Source: Siphonodentalium dalli | Taxonomy: Eukaryota; Mollusca; Scaphopoda; Gadilida; Siphonodentaliidae | Direction of reading: 5' to 3' | Assembly: GCA_032622095.1 (NCBI GenBank) | Contig: CP136064.1 | Span: 5,199,512 to 5,263,511, forward strand | DNA length: 64,000 nucleotides | Shown here: one piece after another, positions 1 to 11,022 of the stretch | Layout: each line of letters begins with the position of its first letter | Position numbering within the stretch: the first letter of the stretch is position 1 | Made by a program: the position numbers and the translations under genes | Notes under the pieces: generated by a model | What the model saw: the letters and a program-made list of their open reading frames with translations, nothing else | Database searches by the model: none | What the model was told of the DNA's origin: nothing

Positions 1-2855
1 TTATCTGAACATTTCCTATGGGATAACTACTCATCAATGATGTTTTAGTATAGAAAGGGTTAAACTTATTATCTGAACATTTCCTATGGGATAACTACTC
101 ATCAATGATGTTTTAGTATAGAGAGGGTTAAACTTATCATCTGAACATTTCCTATGGGATAACTACTCATCAATGAGTATTTAGTATAGAAAGGGTTAAA
201 CTTATCATCTGAACATTTCCTATGGGATAACTACTGGTCAATGAGTATTTAGTATAGAAAGGGTTAAACTTATTATCTTAACATTTCCTATGGGATAACG
301 ACTCATCAATGATGATTTAGTATATAAAGGGTTAAACTTATTATCTGAACATTTCCTATGGGATAACTACTCATCAATGATGCTTTGGTATAGAAAGGGT
401 TAAACTTATTATCTGAACATTTCATATGGGATAACTTACTGGTCAATGAGTATTTAGTATAGAAAGGGTTAAACTTATCATCTGAACATTTCCTATGGGA
501 TAACTACTCATCAATGATGCTTTAGTATAGAAAGGGTTAAACTTACTATCTGAATATTTCCTATGGGATAAGTACTCATCAATGATGTTTTAGTATAGAA
601 AGGGTTAAACTTATTATCTGAACATTTCCTATGGGATAACTACTCATCAATGATGTTTTAGTATAGAAAGGGTTAAACTTATTATCTGAACATTTCCTAT
701 GGGATAACTACTCATCAATGATGTTTTAGTATAGAGAGGGTTAAACTTATTATCTGAACATTTCCTATGGGATAACTTACTGGTCAATGAGTATTTAGTA
801 TAGAAAGGGTTAAACTTATCATCTGAACATTTCCTATGGGATAACTACTCATCAATGATGCTTTAGTATAGAACGGGTTAAACTTACTATCTGAATATTT
901 CCTATGGGATAACTACTGGTCAATGAGTATTTAGTATAGAAAGGGTTAAACTTATTATCTCTGAACATTCATTATGGGATAATATCTACTCATAAATGAT
1001 GCTTTAGAATAGAAAGGGTTGAACTTATTATCTGAACATTTCCTATGCAATAACTACTCGTCAATGATTCTTTAGTATAGAAAGGGTTAAACTTATTATC
1101 TGAACATTCCCTATGGGATAACTATACTCATCAATGATGCTTTTGTATAGAAAGGGTTAAACTTATTATCTGAACATTTCCTATGGGATAACTACTCATC
1201 AATGATGCTTTAGTATAGAAAGGGTTAAACTTATTATCTGAACATTCCCTATGGGATAACTATACTCATCAATGATGCTTTTGTATAGAAAGGGTTAAAC
1301 TTATTATCTGAACATTTCCTATGGGATAACTACTCATCAATGATGCTTTAGTATAGAAAGGGTTGAACTTATTATCTGAACATTCCCTATGGGATAACTA
1401 TACTCATCAATGATGCTTTTGTATAGAAAGGGTTAAACTTATTATCTGAACATTTCCTATGGGATATTTTTTACTACTCATCAATGATGCTTTAGTATAG
1501 AAAGGGTTAAACGTATTATCTGAACATTTCATATAGTGTAATAAATACACATGAATGATGCCTTTGTATAGAACGGGTTGAACTTATTATCTGAACATTT
1601 CCTATGGGATAACTACTCACCAATGATGCTTTAGTATAGAAAGGGTTAAACTTATTATCTGAATATTTCCTATGGGATAACTACTCATCAATGATGCTTT
1701 AGTATAGAAAGGGTTAAACTTATTATGTGAATATTTCCTATGGGATAACTACTCATCAATGATGCTTTAGTATAGAGAGGGTTAAACTTATTATCTGAAC
1801 ATTTCGTATGGGATAACTACTCATCAATGATGCTTTAGTATAGAAAGGGTTAAACTTATTATCTGAATATTTCCTATGGGATAACTACTCATCAATGATG
1901 CTTTAGTATAGAAAGGGTTAAACTTATTATGTGAACATTTCCTATGGGATAACTACTCATCAATGATGCTTTAGTATAGAAAGGGTTAAACTTATTATCT
2001 GAATATTTCCTATGGGATAACTACTCATCAATGATGCTTTAGTATAGAGAGGGTTAAACTTAGTATCTGAAAATTTCCTATGGATTAACTATTCATCAAT
2101 GACGCTTTAGTATAGCCAGAGTTAAACTTATTCTCTGAACATTACCTATGGGGTAACTCCTCACCAATGATGCTTTAGTATAGAAAGGGTTAAACTTATT
2201 ATCTGAACATTTCCTATGGGATAAGTACTCATCAATGACGATTTAGTACAGAAAGGGTTAATAAGGTAACTACTCATCAATGACGCTTTAGTATAGAAAG
2301 GGTTAAACTATTATCTGAACATTTCCTATGGGATAACTACTCATCAATGATGCTTTAGTATAGAGAGGGTTAAACTTATTATCTGAACATTTGCTATGGG
2401 GTAACTACTCATCAATGATGCTTTAGTATAGAAAGGGTTAAACTTATTATCTGAACATTTCGTTTGGAATAACTACTCATCAATGATGCTTTAGTATAGA
2501 GAGGGTTAAACTTATTATCTGAACATTTCCTATGGGATAACTACTCGTCAATAATGCTTTAGTATAGAAAGGGTTAAACTTATTATCTGAACATTTCGTT
2601 TGGAATAACTACTCATCAATGATGCTTTAGTATAGAGAGGATTAAACTTATCATCTGAACATTTCGTATGGAATAACTACTCATCATTGATGCTTTAGTA
2701 TAGAGAGGGTTAAACTTATCATCTGAACATTTCCTATGGGATAACTACACATCAATGATACTTTAGTATAGAAAGGGTTAAACTTATTATGATATCTGAA
2801 CATTTCCTATGGAATAACAACTACTCATCAATGATGCTTTAGTATAGAAATGGTT
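1..2855. repeat. 68-bp satellite array (about 42 copies)
   Basis: Direct tandem repetition with period 68 bp: the word TTATCTGAAC recurs at 1, 69 and (as TCATCTGAAC) 137, and onward to about 2,855. Copies differ by point changes and 1-4 bp indels. Some variants recur in blocks, giving 138-bp dimers near 1,100-1,450 and about 342-bp pentamers near 430-980. The array touches the window edge, so its true length is unknown. Short frames inside it are not genes. Confidence 0.97.
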
Positions 2856-3387
2856 TGGAGGCTTGAAGATGATGTGCCACTTTATTAATCAATCAAAAAC
2901 AAAGTTCCATTTGTAAAAAAAATCACATGGCACAGCTTGACAAAAGGTTTTTGTTTTGGTAAGCTTTAGGCATTACAAGTGTTTGGTCAGAGATAAATTA
3001 ATCATGGAATATTGTGGTAGGGAGGTCAACCAATACTGTCAAAAAATGACAGACACCTTATTTCAAGGCGTGTCATTTCTAATCTCATGTCACCCTGAGA
3101 TGTATTTATGATGTTTTATAACAGCAGCCTTCTTTGTATGTATGTGGGTCCCTGAGTTCAGACCCCCTCATTATGTATATATAATCTTTGATGATTTATT
3201 GTTATTTATTCATTCTCCAACGACAGAACTGCTCCATATAACATGGTCCATTGTTCTAGGTACAGGCCACATGAATAAATATTTTTATTCAATATATGAT
3301 AATATGACCCATATTAATCTCGTATTTTTTAAGGTATTTCTTAATCTAAAACATGTGTGAAGAATTGTGGTCAACCCACAGCATGTG
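2856..3387. other. Intergenic stretch, no gene seen
   Basis: AT-rich sequence without a recognisable gene. A small hairpin at about 3,045-3,078 (AATGACAGACACC against GGCGTGTCATT) resembles the outer ends of MITE family G and may be an eroded end. The 72-codon frame at 3,142-3,360 has no recognisable feature and is probably chance. Confidence 0.5.
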
Positions 3388-3809
3388 CATGCCTGAATTT
3401 TGTATGCCTGTCATTTGCAGAATGAGGTCCCCAGAGGGTGAATTTAGTCATCCTATGGGGACCTCATTCTGCTTTGGCTTTCTCTGGAAAGTTTCTTTAT
3501 TATCAAATTTCTACAGAAACTTCTCATAGATTCCATTTCTTTTTTAGTTCAGTTTCTATATATGGCCAAATTGGCAGATAACACATTGCATAATCGTGGT
3601 TCCCAGTGGGTAGTGGCTGTACATCACAATATTCACCATTTGGGAACTTCACTCTGAGTCTATGTCTCCGGTAGCAGTTAAGGCCTAAGCAGAATGAGGA
3701 CCCAGAGGGTTAATTTGGTAATGCTAGCCAACTATGCGGGATAGCGTCACTAAATTCACCTTCTGGGGACCTCATTCTGCAAATGACAGGCACACTAAAC
3801 TCAGGCTTG
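3388..3809. mobile_element. MITE family G, near full length
   Basis: The left end reads roughly CATGCCTGAATTTTG and the right end ACTAAACTCAGGCTTG, forming imperfect terminal inverted repeats. Inside each end sits a palindrome starting GCAGAATGAGGTCCCC and closing GGGGACCTCATTCTGC (3,418-3,476 and 3,690-3,780). The left palindrome has lost its centre. A 7-bp GCATGTG occurs on both flanks but is offset by one base, so the target duplication is uncertain. The body matches the element at 13,017-13,468 in inverse orientation. Confidence 0.8.
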
Positions 3810-5320
3810 TGCATGTGCTGGGTGGAGAAACTGTCCCTGACAGATCACTGCTTCTGGTAACAAGTTGATTCTTGTGATAACTGTAACCATGAGCTTTATA
3901 TACAGGCTTTGATTGAATATAGAACAATACTAGTATTTCTGTCGGATTCAGACATCTATTAGTCTTGAGTTTGATATTTCCAGATTGATTTAACTGGGAT
4001 TATATTAACCTTAAAACCAAGCTCCCTTGTTCTACCTGGACCTTCTTTTTCTCCGAATGGACACTATATACTGTGATTTATACAATAAGTCGAAATTTGT
4101 AATCTCGAACATTTACGCTTTATACCACAAGTCATATTCGTAATCTAGAATGTCCATGGCCCCAAATGTATGCACAATGAGCTCCCCAACTAACAGAGAA
4201 AGTGTTCTCTGCTTCACCTGTTTTATGGTGCCCACATTCATAGTGAGCAATGGGGGATGCCGCAGTGTCCGGGGCCCACAAAAAAGGTACCCTGCCTTGC
4301 TCACCGGAAGCTGTATTATGCTAATGATGAACAGATAGTCTGCCGTAGGAGCAGTTTTAGCCAGTCAAAAGTAAAAAGGCAGAAGTAAAAGATAAAATTA
4401 TAGAGCACCCTGGAAGTCAGTCAAATATCTTTTAATTATCAATATTGTATTTAGGTTGAATTATTTGTTACTATTGTTATGTAACAATCATAGTATTCAC
4501 TATGGTTATAATTGAATGCATTTATAAAAAGTTAATTAAAATTGTCGTAGGTAATTATAAAAAATTGTTAGTATGCATACCTTTAAATTATAACCAAAGT
4601 TGGTCAACAAGCCTATATATAGGTAGAAGTAAAGTCAATAATATGTTGTAGGTATAATAATGAGGTATTTGGTTTTAGTTTATACACAAAGTATAGTCTG
4701 ATAATAATGACTACTTATGGGCACCATAAAACAACTGAGAGAAAGTGTTCTCAGAGCTTCACCTGCCCACAAGACTAAATATGTGCACATGCTCTGTAAA
4801 AAAAAGACCCATTACAAAGTCCAGATGCTTTGTGTGACCCAGATATGTGAGGAAAGGGGGATGCCCGATGGCACATGAGTCCAGGACCAGATGTACCATT
4901 TCTTGCCCACCAGAAGCTGACATAAGCTACATGTAATAACAGGCAGAGCACCCTGCTGTAAAGACAGATTCAGTCAGAAAGTTGAAATAAAATAACCAAG
5001 AAAGCCAGTGATCTTTGCAGCCACCCTGTATTTATCAAAACGTGTTCTTTGTGAAAAAAAAGACCCTTTACAAAGGTCAGATGTACAACAAATCAACGAG
5101 ATTAATTTATAACAGCAGGTAATCACTGCCATGATATCGATCTTGGTTAAATTAACCTACATGTATGGAACCTGATATAACAAATATGTAAATAGATGTT
5201 CTTTGATGCTGGATGACAAGACAGTATTAAACTCTCATGGAGGAAATAAAACAGTTCTGTCTGGAGGCATCTTTGCATGACATTTAACAGTCCTCTATGG
5301 CAAACAGAAATGATGAAGAC
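3810..5320. other. Gene-free region with a diverged tandem pair
   Basis: Two related stretches, about 4,150-4,420 and 4,720-5,000, share in order GAGAAAGTGTTCTC, a GCTTCACCTG box, GGGGGATGCC, a CACCRGAAGCTG box and GAGCACCCTG. They look like an old duplicated repeat. Frames of 62-63 codons on both strands over the same bases (4,113-4,338) are mutual shadows and not convincing genes. Nothing else is recognised. Confidence 0.45.
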
Positions 5321-5393
5321 ATTTGCTGAAGCAAACTGGGCCAAGGCAAAGGGTTGCCGTAGCGGATTGCCAGAGACAAACAATCTGAATTAA
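5321..5393 (+). repeat. Fragment of the 459-bp-period dispersed repeat
   Basis: The segment GCTGAAGCAAACTGGGCCA followed by GGATTGCC and ending ATTAAGAG matches the right part of the duplicated unit at about 60,070-60,135 and 60,530-60,595. The TTAA at 5,390-5,393 is unoccupied here. The equivalent TTAA at 60,593 carries a type I MITE. Confidence 0.65.
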
Positions 5394-5423
5394 GAGTGCT
5401 GCATTTAATAGCTTTGACTGTGG

Positions 5424-5896
5424 TGTCATTTGTGACCCGCCATATCAAATCCAGTCGTAAGTCGGGATTTTTTTACCCTGTGCCAATGCATTCTCTTATA
5501 TATACGAGTCGACCATAGGTCATCTCGCATATATAAGAGAATGCATTGGCCTAACAATTTTTTACAATTTTAATAATTTTTTCTTGTATTCTTTAACAAT
5601 TTTATAATTTCACCCATACAGAGCCCCAGACAAACATGAGCAGACGACACTCTTCTATATGAATCTATATATGTGTGGGGCTCCCTGCAGGGTAATGGAT
5701 GTTTTTTTATTTTATGTCCTAAAAATTGTAAGAAACATTTATTTTAAAAAAATGATAAAAAATTGTTAGGCGAATGCATTCTCTTATATATGCGAGGTGA
5801 CCTATGGTCGACTCGCATATATAAGAGAATGCATTGGCACAGGGTAAAAAAATCCCGACTTAAAACTGGATTTGATATGGCGGGTGTCATTTGTGA
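5424..5896. mobile_element. MITE type III with 12-bp flanking direct repeat
   Basis: The element spans 5,436-5,884 with inverted ends beginning CCCGCCATATCAAATCCAGT and running inward through AAGTCGGGATTTTTTTACCC into a pair of palindromic cassettes starting CCAATGCATTCTCTTATATA (about 5,472-5,546 and 5,774-5,837). The 12 bp TGTCATTTGTGA directly repeats at 5,424-5,435 and 5,885-5,896. The internal cassettes are the same as in types I and II, but the outer termini are unrelated. The spacer at 5,560-5,760 contains an AT-rich inner inverted segment. Confidence 0.85.
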
Positions 5897-6002
5897 TTGC
5901 ATAGTGTAATCCAGGTCCAAGGAAATAACATCACCTTACTGTCCACAGTACACTGTGATAAGTTGGTGCAAATACACCTACACAAAGTCATCCCTCTCTC
6001 CT

Positions 6003-6415
6003 ATTTTATTCAGGGACCAGCCTAGGGTCAAAATATAGGGAGAAGTGACTTCTCCCTCTTGGAAAAATAAGGAGAAATGAGGGCTTACCAGGGAGAAGTG
6101 GAGCGTTAGTGCGACTATTTGTCGCTAGTAACTATTCATTAGAACTGATTGTTTTAGCTGTTATTATTGTCCACAATAGATTTTCTACATGGGTGAGGAT
6201 AAACTGGAAGTGTTAAGCTGAGCAGTAGATCATCCAGTCACCAATTCTTCAGGGAGATTAAAAATATAACTAAAAAAAATTTAATTTTTTTTTTTTAATT
6301 TTTTTTTTATTAGGGAGACATCCACTTCTCCCTGATGTCATTTCAGGGAGACTTGCGACCACACAGGGCGACTATTTCGCCCACGTCGCCCCCTAGGCTG
6401 GTCCCTGATTTTATT
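6003..6415. mobile_element. Non-autonomous hAT-type element (397 bp)
   Basis: The terminal inverted repeat CAGGGACCAGCCTAGGG (from 6,011) is matched by CCCTAGGCTGGTCCCTG ending at 6,407. An exact 8-bp direct repeat, ATTTTATT, flanks it (6,003-6,010 and 6,408-6,415). Eight-base target duplications and a CAGGG terminus are characteristic of the hAT superfamily. No transposase frame is present. The interior holds GGGAGAAGTGACTTCTCCCT-type short palindromes and an A/T homopolymer run. Confidence 0.9.
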
Positions 6416-6890
6416 CAGATATATATCTCCAGTGTTTTTTAACTTCTTGTGGGATACTTGCTGTCTAGCTCACTATTACCTTTCGCAACATCGTTATTCC
6501 AAATTCAACTGACAGATTTCATTTCATAGTTAAATCAAACAATGTATTTTTAAACCAGTGGGTTTCGATGGTAGGACGTGTATGGGTGTGTTCCGGTCTC
6601 TCATGAGGCCTGAATCCATTGGGGACCATAATGGAAATAAATTGTCGTAGGATTGTTTTCTTTTGCTATCCCCGATGGTTTTTTGGTCTCCTGTTAATGC
6701 AGGATAACTCCTTTACAACTACCACTTCAACTGTAGAAGTGACAGAGTACCACAAGTCAGATGAGATACAAAATGTCCCCTGAAGAATGTGGCAGGTTTG
6801 AAGGATCCCTATACTACAAACTGTAGGAGGAATTGATTGCACCAATATGAACAAAGTGAATATTCACTAAATATGTTGCACATCTTCAAT
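6416..6890. other. Gene-free stretch
   Basis: No recognisable repeat, RNA gene or convincing coding frame. The 62-codon minus-strand frame at 6,666-6,854 has no distinguishing feature. Confidence 0.4.
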
Positions 6891-7670
6891 GTGTCGAGAA
6901 AAGGGTAAATAACTCTAAAATAAAAAAACATAAAACATTTCTATGTCGAAAAATGGCAATAACTCCTCCAAAATGAATCTGACTGGACTCAAAATTGCAG
7001 ATACGTAGGTTAACCCTTTACCCAACAAACCGGCCAAAACAAGCTTCAACAGCCTAAAATATCTTCGGTCTGTCTCAATAACACCATACAAATATGGATA
7101 TCATTGGAACCGGTTCATTGACCACATTGTGATGGTTACAGTTATGCCCTGTGCCAATGCATTCTCTTATATATGCGAGTCGACCATAGGTCGCCTCGCA
7201 TATATAAGAGAATGCATTGGCCTAAAAAAAAAACACTTTTTACCATTTTTTTCTTACATTCTTTAACAATTTTATAATTTTTAATGTGTTAAGCCAATGC
7301 ATTCTCTTATATATGCGAGGCGACCTATGGTCGACTCGCATATATAAGAGAATGCATTGGCACAGGGCCCTTCTGTTGGGTAAAGGGTTAATCCCATGCT
7401 GGTTGAGATCTGTACCAAGGGAATACCGGTTGAGGGAATACCGGTTCGGACAAAGATGCGTCCCAGGATGTATGATTCATTGTCGAAAAAGGGCAATAAC
7501 TGAGTCCAACCGAACTCATAATCTGATGTGCGCAGGTCCCCATGCTGGTTGCTACATGTGCCAAGTTTTTAAATGACAGAATACAAGCTCGACAAAGTTC
7601 TGGATGGACGGACAGACAGACGGACGAGGGTCATTACTATGTTCCTCGGAGGTAATGTCAGGGGGACAAT
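6891..7670. repeat. Mollusc-style dispersed repeat, split by a type I MITE
   Basis: Contains the recurring phrases GTCGAAAAATGGCAATAACTC and, near 7,480, TCGAAAAAGGGCAATAACTG. The motif CCATGCTGGTTG appears at 7,395 and 7,540. The right end is a CGGACGGA-type tract (7,600-7,630). The same layout is seen at 13.7-14.5, 24.7-25.1 and 51.4-52.0 kb. The type I MITE at 7,010-7,391 interrupts it at a TTAA. Confidence 0.65.
7010..7391 (+). mobile_element. MITE type I (TTAA)
   Basis: TTAA at 7,010-7,013 and 7,388-7,391 bracket inverted ends CCCTTTACCCAACA and TGTTGGGTAAAGGG. Two palindromic cassettes (about 7,152-7,224 and 7,299-7,364) lie in opposite orientation around an AT-rich spacer. TTAA targets are typical of piggyBac- and Kolobok-mobilised MITEs; which transposase is responsible cannot be told. 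Frames of 71 and 96 codons across it are translations of the palindromes. Confidence 0.93.
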
Positions 7671-7762
7671 AAATCAATAAGAAGGCCCCACTGCTGAGGT
7701 ACAGTTGGTTATTTAGTGTTTGTGCTGGTTTGTGGTATTATTATTGGGCATATCATACATTA

Positions 7763-7907
7763 TACAGTAATTCCCTAAGTATAGACTTAGGGCATTACTG
7801 AGAGCTTTCCGATGAATGGCAACAAGCCATATTTCCGACAAAATCCTGAAAAGTTAACCATAATTATGCTGTGGTTAAGGAGTCGATTATTTAGAGCATT
7901 ACCCTAT
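7763..7907. mobile_element. Rearranged family P palindromic MITE
   Basis: Begins with a small palindrome (TACAGTAATTCCC with GGGCATTACTG) that joins two outer ends directly. Half of a standard P element follows, from AGAGCTTTCCGATGAATGGC to GATTATTTAGAGCATTAC. The opposite half is missing, as if one arm was lost and an end duplicated. Confidence 0.75.
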
Positions 7908-8259
7908 ATTTGAGGGAGATATGAAGCCTTGATTTCCTGAATGTCTAACAGTATTGTTTTATTCTGCCCAGACATTCTCTTATCAATAATTGATGAAAGT
8001 GAATTAACATCCAGGGGAATAAAATTATTGATAGGGCTGCAGAATGCCTCCATACTGAAGGTCAAAGACCACAGTGAACAAAACACATCAGTCACTCATA
8101 ATTAACGCTTTGTGATGTGCACCAAGAGGGGCCAGATTGAAACTAACTCTAGACATGACTATGGCATTTTGCCAACATCGCTCCCTGGACTAACCTGAAT
8201 ATTTCAGGCAGGTTTATCTGATGTCAGATTGCTGAAACAAGTACATTACAGAATATCCT
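7908..8259. other. Gene-free stretch
   Basis: AT-rich, with no recognisable repeat or gene. The 63-codon minus frame at 7,904-8,095 shows no motif. Confidence 0.4.
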
Positions 8260-8653
8260 TTAATCCTTTACCCAACAAACCGGCCAAAACCGGCCAAATA
8301 AAGCTTCAACAGCCTAAAATATCTTCGGTCTGTCTCAATAGAACCATACAAATATGGATATCATTGGAACCGGCTCCTTGACCACATTGTGATAGTTACA
8401 GTTAGCCCTGTGCCAATGCAATAACTCTAAAATAGGACCATAGGTCGCCTCGCATATATAAGAGAATGCATTGGCCTAAAAAAAATCTTTTTTTAACACT
8501 TTTTACCATTTTTTCTTACATTCTTTAACAATTTTATAATTTTTAATGTGTTAAGCCAATGCATTCTCTTATATATGCGAGGCGACCTATGGTCGACTCG
8601 CATATATAAGAGAATGCATTGGCACAGGGCCCTTCTTTTGGTTAAAGGGTTAA
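8260..8653 (+). mobile_element. MITE type I, one cassette arm damaged
   Basis: TTAA at 8,260-8,263 and 8,650-8,653. The left terminus carries a C-to-T change (TTAATCCTTTACC). The GGCCAAAACCGGCC motif and right terminus are intact apart from small changes. The first cassette has lost its left arm: after CCAATGCA the sequence is ATAACTCTAAAATAG, then the right arm resumes at GACCATAGGTCGCC. The second cassette (8,555-8,624) is intact. Confidence 0.9.
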
Positions 8654-8699
8654 AAGACGAACACTTTCAATTCACCAAGAAACCATCGGTAACCAAGGA

Positions 8700-8805
8700 C
8701 ACATCATAAACACTCTTAGGTAAATTCACCCAGAGGAGTCGACTCACTCGAATGTTAATGCAAAAGAGGTCCCCAGAGCAGAGGGTGAATTTGACTAAAT
8801 TGTTA
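8700..8805. repeat. Degenerate family G fragment
   Basis: TAAATTCACCCAGAGGAG and, inverted, GAGGTCCCCAGAGCAGAGGG are eroded inner and outer portions of the family G palindrome in scrambled order. Confidence 0.45.
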
Positions 8806-8858
8806 ATTATAACACTGTGACAATGTAATCACTTGTAATTTACAAGTAATGCACTGGT

Positions 8859-9826
8859 CAGGGACCAGTCTAGAGGCCGACTTACAGTAATGTCCTAAAT
8901 AATCGACTCCTTAACCACAGAAGAATTATGGGAAATAAATTTTTCAGGATTTAGTCGGAAATATGGCTTGTTGCCATTCATTGGAAAGCCATATTTCCAA
9001 CTAATTCCTGAAAAATTTCCCATAATTCTGCTGTGCTTAAAGGGACATATATTTTGGGCATTACTGTAGGAGACATCTCCCTAAAATGTCCCTCTTCTCC
9101 CTATTTTTGTCCCAGGAAGAAGTGACTTCTCTCTCATACACAAGGGTTAGAGCACAAGAATTGTTCTTTACCAAAATCAATGGAGTCGAAGACGAGATTT
9201 ATTCTGGTAAAGAACTTTTCGCATGCTCTGACCGACTTAGAGCACAATTGATCCCACATAATGCAATCAACTGGAAATGTGCCGTTGAGCGTGTTTTGAC
9301 CACGACGCACAATCCGTGCGCTGGCCGCGATTGGATAAAATAGCCGGTTAGCCACACCTAACAACGTGATTAACATGAACTGATCGCCGTTGAATGTGAA
9401 TAGATATGTCCGAAACAACACGGACTGGTCCCACTTAGAAGCGCCCGTGTGATTTGTCTGTTATGAGTTGCGTGTGCCTAACAATGGGATAATCACTGAA
9501 CTATTCCTTCGCCAGCCTTGGGAATTGGTGTGCTTTACCAAAAATCAGGGAACGATTGCAACAATGGGATTGTGCTCTAATCATATACATGTACAAGTAT
9601 GCACATGTCCCAATGACATGTTTGAAGTATATCTATTGATTATAACGGTGTTGTTACTCACTATATTGGTTTTATAAATGGGCCCTTTGTATTGCGTAAT
9701 ACTTATTGGATCATAGAAGGGTAATTGAACTTAATCCATTGTTAATTCTTCCTGATAACAGTCCACTTCTCCCTAATAACTAAACAGTGACTCTCCCAAT
9801 TTGAAACCTCTAGGCTATAGTCCCTC
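8859..9826. mobile_element. Older hAT-like element with nested insertions
   Basis: The left end CAGGGACCAGTCTAGAGG (8,859) is the inverse of the right end CCTCTAGGCTATAGTCCCTC (to 9,826), and both resemble the termini of the 6,011-6,407 element. The last base and inner positions are mutated, and no exact 8-bp flank repeat is visible. A family P MITE (8,883-9,068) is nested near the left end. A second inverted pair, TTAGAGCACAA at 9,146 and TTGTGCTCTAA near 9,570, may mark another nested element. Overlapping 85- and 95-codon frames on opposite strands (9,086-9,421) have no recognised domain. Confidence 0.6.
8883..9068. mobile_element. MITE family P, nested copy
   Basis: TA-flanked palindrome from TACAGTAATGTCC to GGGCATTACTGTA. 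Its arms pair GTCGGAAATATGGCTTGTTG with the inverse. The central segment is shortened compared with the copy at 57,178. Confidence 0.85.
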
Positions 9827-9865
9827 AGGTACTGCTGATGAGGCCACGTACATGTATCATTTGGT

Positions 9866-10223
9866 TTAACCCTTTACCCAACAGAACGGCCCTGTGCCAA
9901 TGCATTCTCTTATATATGCGAGTCGACCATAGGTCGCCTCGCATATATAAGAGAATGCATTGGCTTAACACATTAAAAATTATAAAATTGTTAAAGAATG
10001 TAAGAAAAAATGGTAAAAAGTGTTTTTTTAGGCCTATGGTCGACTCGCATATATAAGAGAATGCATTGGCACAGGGCATAACTGTAACCATCACAATGTG
10101 GTCAATGAGCCGGTTCCAATGATATCCATATTTGTATGGTTTTATTGAGACAGACCCAAGATAATTTAGGCTGTTGCAGCTTTATTTGGCCATTTTTGGC
10201 CGGTTTGTTGGGTAAAGGGTTAA
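9866..10223 (-). mobile_element. MITE type I, reverse orientation, half cassette lost
   Basis: TTAA at 9,866-9,869 and 10,220-10,223 with standard inverted ends. The cassette at 9,895-9,965 is complete. The other one (about 10,030-10,074) retains only the arm CTATGGTCGACTCGCATATA onward, so exactly one hairpin arm is missing. Confidence 0.92.
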
Positions 10224-10259
10224 ATTAAGGAGTCTTTTACTAATCACTAGATATCATAT

Positions 10260-10345
10260 TCACAGTTAAAGTGATGTGAGACACTCTGGTAGGATAATCA
10301 AATAGAAATAGAGAACAATCTTGCTCAAAGTCTCATCGGCCCTAA
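10260..10345. repeat. Dispersed repeat, inverse of 12,440-12,520
   Basis: CACTCTGGTAGGATAATCAAATAG followed by a box ending CTTGCTCAAAG is nearly the reverse complement of the segment around 12,445-12,515 containing CTTTGAGCAAG and CCTACCAGAGTG. Family unknown. Confidence 0.6.
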
Positions 10346-10359
10346 ACCTACAAAATAAG

Positions 10360-10530
10360 TCTGTTAAAGAATATAAGAATAAATTATTAAAATTGTAAAA
10401 AAAATTTAGGCCAATGCATTCTCTTATATATGCAAGGCGACCTATGGTCGACTCGCATATATAAGAGAATGCATTGGCACAGGGTATATGGATTGATACA
10501 AAATTCGACCTGGCACTCAAAGGGTTAATT
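10360..10530 (-). mobile_element. Truncated type I-like element, single cassette
   Basis: One complete palindromic cassette (about 10,409-10,479) with the AT-rich inner spacer on its left (GTTAAAGAATATAAG) and GCACAGGGTATATGG on its right. AAAGGGTTAA at about 10,519-10,528 may be the original end. The remaining half is missing. Confidence 0.6.
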
Positions 10531-10645
10531 AAATGCAGTGTCCTTCGATAGTGGAATTGTTTTCATTAGTTTATCGTCGACAGTTGCGTCTTGAATCGAG
10601 AAGTAAATATTTACATCGAGAAGTATATTTACAATTGAGTACATG

Positions 10646-10843
10646 TACAGTAATGCCCTAAATAATCGACTCCTTAACCAAAGCAGAATTATGGGTAATT
10701 TTTCAGGATTTAGTCAGAAATATGGCTTGTTGCCATTCATCGGAAAGCTATCGGGGAGACAAGCCATATTTCCGACTAAATCCTGAAAAGTTACCCATAA
10801 TTCTGCTGTAGTTAAGAAGTCGATTACTTAGAGCATTACTGTA
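10646..10843. mobile_element. MITE family P
   Basis: Near-perfect palindrome, TACAGTAATGCCC to GAGCATTACTGTA, with a short centre near GGAAAGCTATCGGGGAG. The flanking dinucleotide is TA, as for Tc1/mariner-type targets. Confidence 0.9.
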
Positions 10844-11022
10844 TATGGGTCCTACAGTATAGTTAAGTTTCAACCCAATATACTCTCACCTATAAAATAA
10901 TTGTTTATAATTAACAATTTAATCAATTGCACAAACGTCTTTGCGAATCCTCAGTTGGTTCACAGCGACACAATCTATTTAAAATTAGCCAAATATACAT
11001 CTATATCATAAGAGAATGCATG

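Noticed and set aside
1-2855. CRISPR-like regularity of the 68-bp array
   Set aside because: Whole units repeat with no unique spacers, and the context is eukaryotic.
3142-3360. 72-codon plus-strand frame beside the satellite
   Set aside because: Low-complexity, AT-driven composition, no domain, and no nearby gene features.
7281-7576. Frames containing SQCILLYMRGDLWSTRIYKRMHW seen in many places
   Set aside because: They translate the palindromic MITE cassette on either strand. The same peptide appears wherever the cassette does.
9086-9421. Overlapping 85- and 95-codon frames on opposite strands
   Set aside because: Both lie within a nested, decayed hAT-like element, and neither shows a zinc-finger or catalytic motif.
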